A DNA stretch of 64,000 bases, from the NCBI RefSeq assembly GCF_008254045.1, contig NZ_CP042425.1, positions 1,240,001 to 1,304,000 of the forward strand. Reading direction: 5' to 3'. This document shows, piece by piece, positions 51,458 to 61,344 of this stretch. A program made the position numbers and the translations under genes. The notes under the pieces are model-generated. The model was given only the letters and a program-made list of their open reading frames with translations. It was not told where the DNA came from and did no database searches. Within the stretch, counting starts at the first letter, position 1. Every line of letters begins with the position of its first letter. Source of the DNA: Limnoglobus roseus. GTDB lineage: Bacteria; Planctomycetota; Planctomycetia; Gemmatales; Gemmataceae.

Positions 51458-52660
51458 TCACACGCTGGATTGGTCAAGTGATGTCATATTCCCGGTTGCC
51501 ATTGATACCCACCACTTAAGAAGAGCCCCTCGCACAATGTGGTGAAAACCGTGTAGATTGATCAAAGCATCGCCTTCCTTCCAAACTCCCCCAAGCGAAC
51601 TCATCCCCAGACCAACCGCCGGAGTTTCCGCAGGAACGCCGTCACTTGTCCAGCGGTGTTCGTGTGACCCAAGCATTGGAGCGGGAAAGGGTATTCCGCC
51701 ATGGAGTGCCCGGGACCGATACTCGTAGACCTGATTCAATGCGTCCTTCATCGCAGTCCTGGACCACTTCATTCGGTACCACTCCTGAGAAGGCCGGGTT
51801 GAAGGGGGATCGGGAAGGAAGTGCAGTATAAAATCCAGGAACTTCTTCGTCGCTCCGAGTGTGCCTTTGATCTGTTCGGCTACGAAAGGTACAGCATCGG
51901 GGCCATAAGCGTCCAGGAATGCAGTCAAGATTGGCTTGGTAGCACGGAGCCGCGTAACGGCGTCGCCTTTCGATGAATCGTGGACATTCGCGGCGATCTC
52001 CACCGCTGACACAAGCATTAGCCATGCAAGGTTCGGCTCCGACTCTGCCACCCAAAGCGCGTTCTGGTACTGCCGACAGGCCCGCACTAACCCGACAAAT
52101 TGTTCCGAAGTAATGTGCGGGGCTGATCGCATCGTAATCAGGAGATCCAACGATCGTGTGCCAACGACGGACGGCAGCATGAGTTTCCCATGGCTGATAC
52201 GGACGATGGGCTTGGGAACCTCGTCATAGTAGACAGGCTGACCTAAAGGGTCGTGATCCGGACTAAAGCGGCGGGCCTGTCCTCCTGCGGCTATTCGGCA
52301 ACCCAGACACAGTGAGCACAACGCCGCGATCTCATCGGGGAAATAGCCGCCGTGATAGTAGACTTCATCTCGTGTAGAGAAATCGGGATCGAGCCGCTTG
52401 GCGTGCCCCTCGGCCCGTAGGATCAAAGCAGTGTTCACCGATCCGGGCCTGACATCCAATGGCACAGTGTTGAGAAATTTGTAGGGACCAAAGCCCTCCG
52501 TAGCTTCGCCAGTGAGGTGAGCATCGGAGTAGAGGCGATACTTAGCGAGTTCAAGCCAAGGACGGTCCCCCCACGCTTTCCAGTTCCGTTGAGTATACAG
52601 CCCTCGCTCGTGAGCAGCGCTGTGCGACTGGTCGTTCGGAACGCTATCGGCCATGACCAC
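51458..52660 (-). CDS. HEPN-motif protein, 400 aa
   Basis: A large N-terminal region of unknown fold contains a CSLCLGC zinc-like pair near residue 115. A helical C-terminal part includes LVSAVEIAANV, then a long helix ending in YEYRSRALHGG. The R315...H320 pair fits RX4H, the catalytic motif of HEPN ribonucleases, in the position seen in ApeA-like HEPN proteins. Such proteins often act in phage defence or as toxins. No partner antitoxin is obvious beside it. An ATG at 52654 is an alternative start. Nuclease activity is inferred. Confidence 0.6.
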   Translation of the reverse strand: MVMADSVPNDQSHSAAHERGLYTQRNWKAWGDRPWLELAKYRLYSDAHLTGEATEGFGPYKFLNTVPLDVRPGSVNTALILRAEGHAKRLDPDFSTRDEVYYHGGYFPDEIAALCSLCLGCRIAAGGQARRFSPDHDPLGQPVYYDEVPKPIVRISHGKLMLPSVVGTRSLDLLITMRSAPHITSEQFVGLVRACRQYQNALWVAESEPNLAWLMLVSAVEIAANVHDSSKGDAVTRLRATKPILTAFLDAYGPDAVPFVAEQIKGTLGATKKFLDFILHFLPDPPSTRPSQEWYRMKWSRTAMKDALNQVYEYRSRALHGGIPFPAPMLGSHEHRWTSDGVPAETPAVGLGMSSLGGVWKEGDALINLHGFHHIVRGALLKWWVSMATGNMTSLDQSSV

Positions 52661-53139
52661 TGCCTCTAGGATAAAGCATGAAATTCCACAAAGTCTGAAG
52701 CATATTAAGTGACAGTTTGCTTTGATTCGAGTTCAGTCCGCTGCACCACCAATCTGATCAATCAAACCGAACACTGCGAGATCGGCCTCGGCCGATGCGA
52801 TGCCTTCGCACAACCGGGCCGACCTCCGGTTGCCTGGACATCCTGTCACTATTACTGCCCAGCCAGAACGAAGCATAAACTTCGGGAAGCGGCTCGTTCC
52901 TGGATCGGCGCGGAATATCCTCGGCGCGAAGGGGCGGAAGCGGGCGAAACGGTGAGCGGGAGATTTGTAGCATACGAACCAAAATCCTGCCGGCGTCATC
53001 GCGAATCCCTCCTCGGCCGGCGGCTTCTCCCTTGACCCGCTCTGATCGGCCGACCACAATCGGCGGGCAATCGAGGCCGGGTTGCCCTCTCCCGAAACCA
53101 ACGACTTCGATTCCCGGGTGCCGTAGAGAGGTGGACGCG
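52661..53139. other. Gene-free region
   Basis: About 480 bp between divergently placed genes, containing the promoter of the HEPN-motif gene. I see no convincing gene, RNA or repeat in it. Confidence 0.4.
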
Positions 53140-53637
53140 ATGGCGACAGCCGAACCAAACGATGACAGTGGCGTCTACGGGCTCGCCCCCGAACCGCCGC
53201 CGGCCGTATCCACCGCGGCGGCTTGCGACTCCGCACTCACGGCCGACAAGCGGCGGGCCGTTCAGACCTATTTGACCACCCTCGGCCCCGCGTTGCGCGA
53301 CCGCTACGGCCGCCAGCCGCACTACACGCCGTCCCAAGTCCGGGACACGGCGTTGGATCGTGCCCTGAGCATCGACTACCTCTGCTGGGCCTACGTCCTG
53401 CACTGCTCGGCCCCGGCGTTCGTGTCCCTCCACGCGGCCGCCGGCGAGGCGTGCGACTACCTCGCCATGCGGTCCGCGGTCGGGGCGGCGTTCTTCGGCG
53501 GGGACGCCAGGTTCGCGACCCCGATGGTATTGGACGCGATCGTATCCGGAGCAGCACAGGCGGCCGCGACCGGGACCGGAGGGGCGATCGGGTGGCTGGG
53601 CGGCGTGGCGTGGTCAGAACTTCTGGACTGCACGTGA
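53140..53637 (+). CDS. Hypothetical protein, 165 aa
   Basis: Started at ATG 53140 (GAGAGGTGG upstream). The product is Ala-rich and helical, with TYLTTLGPALRDRYGRQPHY, SIDYLCWAYVLHCSAPAFVS and a weakly hydrophobic, Gly/Ala-rich end (GAAQAAATGTGGAIGWLGGV). This is a type of small protein found repeatedly in planctomycete genomes; function unknown. It is the first of four small plus-strand genes. Confidence 0.6.
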   Translation: MATAEPNDDSGVYGLAPEPPPAVSTAAACDSALTADKRRAVQTYLTTLGPALRDRYGRQPHYTPSQVRDTALDRALSIDYLCWAYVLHCSAPAFVSLHAAAGEACDYLAMRSAVGAAFFGGDARFATPMVLDAIVSGAAQAAATGTGGAIGWLGGVAWSELLDCT

Positions 53638-53671
53638 CAACACGGCTCAAACACCGTTCGAGGTGAATGCG

Positions 53672-53974
53672 ATGCGCCGGCGGATATTGATCGGAATGGC
53701 GGCCTTGGCAATTGGCACCGCGTTCATCCTTGGCTTCAACTGGTGGACGTCCCCGCGGCGCAAGGCCATCGCGACCGGAACGATCGAGCGGGTGACGATC
53801 TGGGCCCAACCCGTTCAACGGCCGGGGGAGACGGGGTCGAATTCCGGCCACCAGGCACCGAAGGGGAGCCGCGTCGAGGTGTACGAACACTTCATCCTTG
53901 TAACCCCGGCCGGCGGCCCGACGGAGTTGTCTCCGCACGGGTGGTACACGAACCTGGAGTTTCGGGCGAATTGA
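53672..53974 (+). CDS. Hypothetical membrane-anchored protein, 100 aa
   Basis: An N-terminal helix (ILIGMAALAIGTAFILGFNW) anchors a short beta-rich domain (RVEVYEHFILVTPAGGPTEL). ATG 53672 is preferred; ATG 53663 adds three residues. Unknown family. Confidence 0.55.
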   Translation: MRRRILIGMAALAIGTAFILGFNWWTSPRRKAIATGTIERVTIWAQPVQRPGETGSNSGHQAPKGSRVEVYEHFILVTPAGGPTELSPHGWYTNLEFRAN

Positions 53975-54133
53975 GCGGGGAGAACCGTTCGGCCTTGCGC
54001 CGGCCGATCCGTTGATTCCATGCGCACTCAGAGGCCGCGCCGGCGAGCGACGGAATCGGAATGGTGATCACCAGAACTGTTTCGGGTTGATGTCGTGGCT
54101 CGAACCGCGTTCGGAGTCGGGAGGGGTCAGGCG

Positions 54134-54391
54134 ATGAAGTACGCTGTGTTGATCGTCACGTGCGCGTTCCTCGGCGGGGTGATCGGACTGCTCTCCGCTT
54201 GGGGGGCCGCCGCGTACTGCTCCCCGACCCTGAACCCCGACCCGCGCCCCGGGTGGTTCGCGTCGATGCCGTGGTGGGGGGCGGTCACGGGCACAGCGGT
54301 TGGGCTACTGGCGGTTGTTGCAGCCAGGGCGGCTAGCCACCCCGTGCCGCTCCAAGAGCCGAACCACGAGTTAAACTTGACCGGCCGCTGA
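54134..54391 (+). CDS. Small two-helix membrane protein, 85 aa
   Basis: Two hydrophobic segments, KYAVLIVTCAFLGGVIGLLS and WGAVTGTAVGLLAVVAARAA, flank a short loop with CSPTLNPDPRPGW. ATG 54134 opens the first helix. No family recognised. Confidence 0.55.
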   Translation: MKYAVLIVTCAFLGGVIGLLSAWGAAAYCSPTLNPDPRPGWFASMPWWGAVTGTAVGLLAVVAARAASHPVPLQEPNHELNLTGR

Positions 54392-54515
54392 CCACCGGCC
54401 CATTCAGCAACGCTGCCCGCCGGGTTGGTGCTTGCGGCGGTGGTCGAGGGTCGCCACCTTGAGGGCCGCGCCTTTCACCATAGCGGGTTCGATTCATCCC
54501 TCAAGAGGTCCGCCG

Positions 54516-54779
54516 ATGACGAACGAGCATCTGCTTCCCAAGTCGGCCCTGTGGCAAGCCACGTGGTTCTGCGCTGCCCTTTCGGCGATCACGCTGATCG
54601 GCATGATCGTGCTCTACGCGACATCCGGAGGTGCCCACCCCGGCATGCTTCCGGTGTTCCTGTGCAACTTGCCGCTGGCATTCATGTTCGCGGCTTACCC
54701 GGTCAAGCGTGCGCACGAACGGATCCAAGCTCTTGAGAATCGGCTGAGCGAACTCGAAGCGGCACAGGCGACGAGGTAA
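54516..54779 (+). CDS. Small two-helix membrane protein with coiled tail, 87 aa
   Basis: Two transmembrane helices (FCAALSAITLIGMIVLYATS and MLPVFLCNLPLAFMFAAYPV) are followed by a coiled-coil tail (AHERIQALENRLSELEAAQA). ATG 54516 follows AAGAGG. Function unknown; with its upstream neighbours it forms a run of small membrane proteins. Confidence 0.6.
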   Translation: MTNEHLLPKSALWQATWFCAALSAITLIGMIVLYATSGGAHPGMLPVFLCNLPLAFMFAAYPVKRAHERIQALENRLSELEAAQATR

Positions 54780-55008
54780 CGCAGAGTAGACGGTGTGAAT
54801 CGTTTGGGCTGGTCACCCACGGCAAGTTAATGGCCGACCACCGGATATTGGGCCGCCACAGTTGTTGCCCGGCCAGCCAGGAACGAGCGTGAAGGGGCAT
54901 CGAATACCCGCCCTTCGAAACTCATGCGCGATGGGGCTGGCTCTCCTCGCCGTGGGTTCGTGGCTACTCGCCCGACGTTATTGCTCCCGGGTGCTCTCAC
55001 TTGAACGA

Positions 55009-55110
55009 GGGCGGTTGCCAGTCTGATTCACCCAGCGGTGTCATCGGCCTTCCCCTCACGCTCGTGAAGACTTCCTGCGTTTTTGCTTTCTCCCATCCGT
55101 CCGCGGCGGT
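55009..55110 (-). pseudogene. Third integrase 3' remnant
   Basis: A short frame reads EKAKTQEVFTSVRGRPMTPL, matching EKAKTPEVLTSEGFRRVMSH of the remnant at 48041-48290. The nucleotide match is strongest over CGTTTTTGCTTTCTC and its surroundings. No exact att core is left beside it. It marks the outer edge of the island just before the sulfatase genes. Confidence 0.55.
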
Positions 55111-55173
55111 GCCGTTGGCCCTGCGCGGGATACTCTGGTCTCTGGGTAAGTGCCCCGGACCGGAGAACACGTC

Positions 55174-57054
55174 ATGCGATCGCTCGTTGCCCTGGCCGTT
55201 GCCATCGCGTTCGGGCTGACTCCGGCGGGTGCCGCGGAGGCGAAGCCGAACGTCGTTGTCATCTTCATCGACGACCTGGGGTACGCGGACATCGGGCCGT
55301 TCGGGGCGACGAAGCAGAAGACGCCGAACCTCGACCGGATGGCCGCCGAGGGCATGAAGCTCACCAGCTTCTATGCCGCGCCGGTCTGCTCGGTGTCGCG
55401 GGCACAACTCATGACCGGGTGCTACGGCGTGCGAGTGTCCGTCCCCGGCGTTTACTCCCCCGGCGGCCCCCAGGGGTTGAACCCGAAGGAAATCACGATC
55501 GCCGAACGCCTCAAGGAACTCGGCTACGCGACGCAGTGCGTCGGCAAATGGCACCTCGGCGACCAACCCGCGTTCCTCCCCACGAAGCAGGGCTTCGACC
55601 ACTACCTCGGCATCCCGTACTCCAACGACATGCAGCGCAAGTCGAAGGTGGTCGGCGAGCGGGTAGTGCCACTGGTCCGCGACGACGCGGTGGCCGAACT
55701 GCTGACGGACGAGAAACAAAGCGGGATCGTCGAGCGGTACACCGCGGAGGCCGTCGGGTTCATCCGCGCCAACCGGGATCGGCCGTTCTTCCTGTACCTG
55801 CCGCACAGTGCCGTGCACACGCCCATCCACCCCGGCGAGAAGTTCCGGGGCAAGTCTGCGAACGGGCGGTTCGGCGACTGGGTCGAGGAAATGGACTGGA
55901 GCGTTGGTCAGGTTCTCGACACGCTCCGCGAACTGAAGCTGGCGGAGAAGACCCTGGTGGTCTTCACCAGCGATAACGGGCCGTGGCTGGTGAAGGGGGC
56001 GGACGGCGGCAGTGCGAAGCCGCTCCGCGGCGGTAAGGGGAGCACCTGGGAGGGCGGCGTCCGCGTGCCGACCATCGCGTGGTGGCCGGGCAAGATCGCC
56101 CCGAAGACCGTGAGCGATGTCGTCGCCGGGACGATTGACCTGCTGCCCACGTGCGTCACGGTCGCCGGGAGCATGGTGCCGGCCGACCCGATCATCGACG
56201 GCCGCGACCTGTCGCCGGTGCTGTTCGGCACGGGCACGCAATCGCCGCGGGAGGCACACTACTACTTCAACGGGTACAACCTCCAGGCGGTGCGGCAGGG
56301 ACCGTGGAAGCTCGCGATCGCCCCGCAAACGGACGCCGCCGACAAGACCACGGTGGAAGCGTCGAAGACGAACCCCCGGCTGTACAACCTCGACACCGAC
56401 ATCGGCGAAACGACCAACGTCGCCGACAGGCACCCGGAGATTGTGGAGAAGCTCAAATCACTGGCCATGAAGATGAACGACGAGATCGGCGGGAACGCCC
56501 CGAAGGCCCGCCGCCCCGCGGGAGTGGTGACGAACCCCACGCCGCTGTACCCGATTGACGAGACACCCGCTCCGAAGGTCGCCGTCAAACCCGCGGCCCT
56601 CGACAAGCTGAAGCCGGGCGACACGATCCCGTCCGCGGCGGCTCCGCAGGTCGGCGGGACGGCGTTCACCCTCGCGTGCCAGTTCGAAACCGAACTTCGC
56701 GACACGGTGATCGTGGCCCACGGCGGGGCGGCCGCCGGGTACGCCTTGCACCTGAAGGACGGCCGGGTGGCGTTCGCGGTGCGGACGGGGGCGAAGGATG
56801 CGGTCACAGACGTTCAGTCGGGGCCGATCAAGGGGCTGGTCAAGGTCACGGCGACGTTCGGCAAAGACGGGACGATGACGCTCTCCGTCGGCGATCAGGC
56901 GGCCGTCACCGGCAAGGCTCCGGCGTTGATTCCGCGGCAGCCGCAGGAAGATTTCTGCCTTGGTCACGACAACGGCCAACCCGTCGCGAATTACGCCAAG
57001 GGGAAGAAGCCGTTCGAGGGCAAGATCACCGACCTGAAGGTGACCACCCCCTGA
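55174..57054 (+). CDS. Sulfatase 1 (arylsulfatase A type) with extra C-terminal domain
   Basis: The 626-aa exported enzyme has a signal peptide (MRSLVALAVAIAFGLTPAGA) and the alkaline-phosphatase-like sulfatase fold. Metal ligands start in VVVIFIDDLGYADIGPFG. The formylglycine cysteine C72 lies in CSVSRAQLMTG; valine replaces the usual proline or alanine of CxPxR. GKWHLGDQ near residue 130 and FTSDNGPW near residue 268 complete the active site. About 150 C-terminal residues after 470 form an added beta domain, perhaps carbohydrate-binding. First of a four-gene sulfatase cluster. Confidence 0.9.
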   Translation: MRSLVALAVAIAFGLTPAGAAEAKPNVVVIFIDDLGYADIGPFGATKQKTPNLDRMAAEGMKLTSFYAAPVCSVSRAQLMTGCYGVRVSVPGVYSPGGPQGLNPKEITIAERLKELGYATQCVGKWHLGDQPAFLPTKQGFDHYLGIPYSNDMQRKSKVVGERVVPLVRDDAVAELLTDEKQSGIVERYTAEAVGFIRANRDRPFFLYLPHSAVHTPIHPGEKFRGKSANGRFGDWVEEMDWSVGQVLDTLRELKLAEKTLVVFTSDNGPWLVKGADGGSAKPLRGGKGSTWEGGVRVPTIAWWPGKIAPKTVSDVVAGTIDLLPTCVTVAGSMVPADPIIDGRDLSPVLFGTGTQSPREAHYYFNGYNLQAVRQGPWKLAIAPQTDAADKTTVEASKTNPRLYNLDTDIGETTNVADRHPEIVEKLKSLAMKMNDEIGGNAPKARRPAGVVTNPTPLYPIDETPAPKVAVKPAALDKLKPGDTIPSAAAPQVGGTAFTLACQFETELRDTVIVAHGGAAAGYALHLKDGRVAFAVRTGAKDAVTDVQSGPIKGLVKVTATFGKDGTMTLSVGDQAAVTGKAPALIPRQPQEDFCLGHDNGQPVANYAKGKKPFEGKITDLKVTTP

Positions 57055-57117
57055 ACCGCCGGCAAGGGAGCGGGCACCGGGTAAGATGTCCCAAATCACG
57101 TTAGGGGAGGGGCGACC

Positions 57118-58512
57118 ATGCTTCGGTTGGGACTGCTCACGGTGGCGGCCGTTCTCGCGGCGGGATCACTCCGCGCGGCCGAGCCGCCCGCGAAACCGAA
57201 CGTCATTTTCGTGCTGTCCGACGACCTGGCGCAAGGCGATGTCGGGTGCTACGGCCAGAAGCTGATCCGGACGCCGATCCTTGATGCGATGGCGAAGGAG
57301 GGAACCCGGTTCACGCAGACGTACTGCGGGACCAGTGTGTGTGCACCGTCGCGTACGTCGTTGATGATCGGCCAGCACACGGGGCACAGCCCGATCCGGG
57401 CGAACCGCGAGATTCAACCGGAAGGCCAGAAGCCGCTGCCGGCCGGCACCTACACCGTCGCGAAGTTGCTCAAGGACAACGGCTACGCGACTGCGTGCAT
57501 GGGCAAGTGGGGCATGGGCCTGTTCGACACTACCGGCAGCCCGTTCAAGGTCGGGTTCGACCACTTCTTCGGGTACAACTGCCAGCGGCACGCCCACAGT
57601 TACTTCCCCACGTACCTGTACCGCGACGACAAGCGGTTCGACCTGCCGGGGAACGACGGCCTCGCCGTCGGCCAGACGTACGCCCAGAACTTCATCGCCG
57701 ACGAGACGCTCGCGTGGGTGACGGCCAACAAGGACCGGCCGTTCTTCCTCTTCTACGCGATCACCCTACCGCACGGCCGGCACGAGATCGACACGCAGGG
57801 TGCCTACGAGAACGAGAAGTGGACCGAACAGCAGAAGAACTACGCGGCCCAGGTGACGCGGCTGGACACCGATGTCGGCCGCCTGCTCGCGAAGCTCAAG
57901 GAACTCAAACTTGACGAGAAGACGCTGGTGATCGTGGCCGGCGACAACGGGTCGTCGTTCGCCCCGAATTCGGAGATCGGCAAGCTCTTCGACCAGACGA
58001 TGGGCGGGCAACTCCGCGGGTTCAAGCGGGCGCTCTACGAGGGCGGACTCCGGCAGGCGTGCATCGCCCGGTGGCCCGGCGTCGTGCCGGCCGGCCGGGT
58101 GTGCGACGAGCCGTGGGCCTTCTGGGACTTCCTCCCGACGTGCGCGGACCTGATCGGCGTCCCGGTGCCGGCAGAAGCGAAGACCGACGGGCTGTCGGTC
58201 GTGCCGCTGTTGAAGGGCGGGGCGGCCCCGAAGCGTGATTCCTTCTACTGGGAACTGCACGAGGCCGGGCCGAGTCTTCAGGCGGTCCGGTTCGGCGACT
58301 GGAAGGCGGTCAAGAACGGCCCGTCGGCCCCGGTCGAACTGTACGACTTGAAGGCCGACCCGGGGGAGAAGACGAACCTCTCCGCGAAACACGCGGGCCT
58401 CGTCGCGAAAGCGACGAAGCTGATGGCCGACGCCCACCAGGACCACCCGGATTGGCCGCTCCGCGACAAGGTGGTGCCGAAGAAGAACGCATCGAACCCC
58501 GGAGAGTCATGA
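57118..58512 (+). CDS. Sulfatase 2
   Basis: The 464-aa enzyme has a short signal peptide ([20 protein letters not shown]), metal ligands in [18 protein letters not shown], and the canonical maturation motif CAPSR with C75. The substrate-loop residues GKWGMGLF and the ligand pair in VAGDNGSSF are present. It follows sulfatase 1 by 63 bp and its stop overlaps the start of the next gene, so it lies in one operon. Sequence alone does not give the sulfated substrate. Confidence 0.92.
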   Translation: MLRLGLLTVAAVLAAGSLRAAEPPAKPNVIFVLSDDLAQGDVGCYGQKLIRTPILDAMAKEGTRFTQTYCGTSVCAPSRTSLMIGQHTGHSPIRANREIQPEGQKPLPAGTYTVAKLLKDNGYATACMGKWGMGLFDTTGSPFKVGFDHFFGYNCQRHAHSYFPTYLYRDDKRFDLPGNDGLAVGQTYAQNFIADETLAWVTANKDRPFFLFYAITLPHGRHEIDTQGAYENEKWTEQQKNYAAQVTRLDTDVGRLLAKLKELKLDEKTLVIVAGDNGSSFAPNSEIGKLFDQTMGGQLRGFKRALYEGGLRQACIARWPGVVPAGRVCDEPWAFWDFLPTCADLIGVPVPAEAKTDGLSVVPLLKGGAAPKRDSFYWELHEAGPSLQAVRFGDWKAVKNGPSAPVELYDLKADPGEKTNLSAKHAGLVAKATKLMADAHQDHPDWPLRDKVVPKKNASNPGES

Positions 58513-59909
58513 ACCGTTTGCTCGTCGCGCTCGCCGCCCTCGGCTTGTTCGCGCTCGCCCCGGCCCGTGCCGCGGAGGCGGTCCGGCCGAACGTGCTGTT
58601 CATTTTCATGGACGACCAGCAGGCCGACACCATCGCGGCCCTCGGCAACACGAACATTCGCACGCCGAACCTGGACCGGATGGTGAAGCGCGGCCTATCG
58701 TTCGACCGGGCCTACATGCAGGGCGGGCTGAACGGGGCGACGTGCGTGCCGTCGCGGGCGATGCTGCTGACGGGGCAGCCACTCTTTCGGGCCGACGAGA
58801 AGCTCCTCCGCGGCGAAACCTGGCCGGCCGCGTTCGGGGAGGCCGGGTACACGACGTTCATGTCCGGGAAGTGGCATAACGGCCCGCCGTCCATCCCCAA
58901 GTGTTTTCAGGAGGCCCGCGGCATCTTCTCCGGGGGAATGACGAACCCGCTGAAGGCCAAACTGAGCGACCTCGTCGACGGCAAACTCGCCGTGCCCGAA
59001 CTCTCGCCAAAACACGCCTGCGCCGTCTTCGCCGACGAAGCGGTCGCCTTTCTGAAGCGGAAGCAGGACCGACCGTTCTTCTGCTACCTGGCGTTCGACG
59101 GGCCGCACGACCCGCACGTCGTGCCCGATGACTTCCCGGTGAAGTACGACCCCGACGCGATCCCGCTGCCGTCGAATTTCCTGCCGCAACACCCGTTCAA
59201 CAACGGCGAGATGTCGGTCCGCGACGAGGCCCTCCTGGCGTGGCCGCGCGACCCCAAGAAGGTCTGCGAGATGATCGCCGATTACTACCGGTACATCTCG
59301 TACCTCGATTGGGAAATCGGCCGCGTGCTCGACACCCTCGACGCTTCACCCCACGCGAAGAACACGATCGTCGTCTTCGCCGCCGACTCCGGCGTGGCAC
59401 GCGGGCAACACGGCTTGATCGGCAAGCAGAACTGTTACGAGCACTCGATGCGCGTCCCGCTCGTCCTCGCCGGCCCCGGCATCCCCAAAGGGAAACGCAC
59501 GCGGGCGATGTGTTATCTGTTCGACGTGCTGCCGACGCTCGGCAAGTTGTGCGGGGTGGCCGGCCCCAAGACGAGCGAGGGAATCGAATTCACGGGCACC
59601 ATCACCGACCCCGAGCGTGCGGCGCGTCCGCACCTGGTCTTCGCCTACAAGGCGGTTCAGCGGGCCGTGCGCGACGACCGTTGGAAACTGATCCGTTATC
59701 CGCAGGTCAACAAGACGCAACTCTTCGACCTCCAAGCCGACCCGGCCGAGATCACGAACCTCGCCGAGAAGCCGGACCACGCGGCTCGGCTCAAGGACTT
59801 GCTCGCGGTGATGACAACCGAACTCCAGCAATTCGGGGATAAGACTCCGCTCACAGTGGAAAAGCCGTTGCCCGCCGAGTGGACGCCGCCCAAGAAGCAG
59901 CAGGAGTGA
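58509..59909 (+). CDS. Sulfatase 3
   Basis: The 466-aa enzyme starts in an ATGA overlap with the previous stop. It has a signal peptide ([20 protein letters not shown]), [19 protein letters not shown], and CVPSR with C79. The later [11 protein letters not shown] and [14 protein letters not shown] segments carry active-site residues and resemble choline-sulfatase and heparan-type sulfatases more than arylsulfatase A. Translational coupling indicates coordinated expression with its neighbours. Confidence 0.92.
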   Translation: MNRLLVALAALGLFALAPARAAEAVRPNVLFIFMDDQQADTIAALGNTNIRTPNLDRMVKRGLSFDRAYMQGGLNGATCVPSRAMLLTGQPLFRADEKLLRGETWPAAFGEAGYTTFMSGKWHNGPPSIPKCFQEARGIFSGGMTNPLKAKLSDLVDGKLAVPELSPKHACAVFADEAVAFLKRKQDRPFFCYLAFDGPHDPHVVPDDFPVKYDPDAIPLPSNFLPQHPFNNGEMSVRDEALLAWPRDPKKVCEMIADYYRYISYLDWEIGRVLDTLDASPHAKNTIVVFAADSGVARGQHGLIGKQNCYEHSMRVPLVLAGPGIPKGKRTRAMCYLFDVLPTLGKLCGVAGPKTSEGIEFTGTITDPERAARPHLVFAYKAVQRAVRDDRWKLIRYPQVNKTQLFDLQADPAEITNLAEKPDHAARLKDLLAVMTTELQQFGDKTPLTVEKPLPAEWTPPKKQQE

Positions 59910-59917
59910 ACGCCGCC

Positions 59918-61315
59918 ATGCCCCGAATCCTCTTCGCCCTCGTGTCGGCGATTCTGGTTGGAACTTCGGCCCGCGCCGCCGACCCGCCGCGGCCGAACGT
60001 GTTGTTCGTCATCGCCGACGATTTGAACTGCGACCTCGGGTGCTACGGGCACAAGGTCGTGAAGTCGCCGAACATCGACCGGCTCGCGGCCGGCGGCGTG
60101 CGGTTCGACCGTGCCTACGTGCAGTACACCGTCTGCAATCCCAGCCGATCGTCCTTCCTCACGGGGCTGCGGCCCACCACCACCCGCGTTCTGGACAATG
60201 CGACGCACGTCCGCAAGACTTTGCCAGACGTGGTGACGCTGCCCGAACTGTTCCGCAAGAACGGCTACGAGGCGGTCGGGCTGGGCAAGGTGTTCCACCG
60301 CGGCCTGTCGCCGGACGACACGAAGAAGGAGATGGACGACCCGAAGTCATTCGACCGCGTCTTCTACGGGATGACCACCGCGGCGGGGAACAAGGGCACG
60401 GGCCGCAACCTGACCGGCGGGGCGTTGGAGTGGTGTCGTTGGCTGGCGGCCGACGGGGCAGACAACGAACAGGCCGACGGGCAACTCGCGGACGAGGCCG
60501 TCCGAATCCTGGGCGAGAAGCGAGACAAGCCGCTGTTCCTCACGGTCGGGTTCTACCGGCCGCACGACCCGTTCCAGTCGCCGAAGAAGTATTTCGACCT
60601 GTACGACAACGCCACATTCGAACTGCCGAAGTCGCCGGCCGGGTACAAGCCGCCGTCGGCCCTCTCGCTCGGCGGGGGTGCGTTCAAGAACGCCTTCGAC
60701 AAATTCACCGACACCGAACGCCGCGAGTTCTTGCACGCCTACTACGCCGGCGTGAGTTTCGCGGACGCGCAGGTGGGTCAACTGCTCGACGCCCTGGACA
60801 AGAACAAGTTGGCCGAGAACACGATCGTGGTGTTCATCGGGGATCACGGTTACGAGTTGGGCGTGCGGAACTGGTGGAACAAGAACACACTCTTCGAGCG
60901 GAGTTGTCGCACGCCGTTGATCGTCCGCGTGCCCGGGGCCAAGGGCAACGGCAAGCCGACCGCGGCGATGGCGGAGTTCATCGACCTCTACCCGACGCTC
61001 GCCGACGTGTGCGGCCTCGCCGGGGTTCCCCAACAACTCGAAGGAACGAGCTTCCGCAAGGTGCTCGACGACCCGACGGCGAAGCACAAGGCCGCGGCGC
61101 TGACGGTCGTAAAGCGGGCGGCCGTGATGGGGCGATCCGTCCGCACGGACCAATACCGCTACACCGAGTGGGACGGCGGCAAGAAGGGGGCCGAGTTGTA
61201 CGACCATGCCGCCGACCCCGGCGAGTGGGTGAACCTCGCCGACCGGAAGGAACTCGAAGCGACCCGCGGCGAACTGTCCGCCCTGATCCAGCGCACCGAA
61301 GCCGGAACTCGGTGA
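59918..61315 (+). CDS. Sulfatase 4, iduronate-2-sulfatase type
   Basis: The 465-aa enzyme has a signal peptide ([20 protein letters not shown]), [17 protein letters not shown], and CNPSR with C73. [19 protein letters not shown] and [20 protein letters not shown] are hallmarks of iduronate-2-sulfatase-like members. It begins 8 bp after sulfatase 3. The substrate is likely a sulfated uronate-containing glycan, inferred from the subfamily pattern. Confidence 0.9.
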   Translation: MPRILFALVSAILVGTSARAADPPRPNVLFVIADDLNCDLGCYGHKVVKSPNIDRLAAGGVRFDRAYVQYTVCNPSRSSFLTGLRPTTTRVLDNATHVRKTLPDVVTLPELFRKNGYEAVGLGKVFHRGLSPDDTKKEMDDPKSFDRVFYGMTTAAGNKGTGRNLTGGALEWCRWLAADGADNEQADGQLADEAVRILGEKRDKPLFLTVGFYRPHDPFQSPKKYFDLYDNATFELPKSPAGYKPPSALSLGGGAFKNAFDKFTDTERREFLHAYYAGVSFADAQVGQLLDALDKNKLAENTIVVFIGDHGYELGVRNWWNKNTLFERSCRTPLIVRVPGAKGNGKPTAAMAEFIDLYPTLADVCGLAGVPQQLEGTSFRKVLDDPTAKHKAAALTVVKRAAVMGRSVRTDQYRYTEWDGGKKGAELYDHAADPGEWVNLADRKELEATRGELSALIQRTEAGTR

Positions 61316-61344
61316 CTCCCCTCTCCAACCGAAGGACGTGATCC

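Noticed and set aside
54985-55010. A third exact copy of the att core beside the 55-kb integrase remnant
   Set aside because: Only TCACTT and a few neighbouring bases match, which is too little to call an att site.
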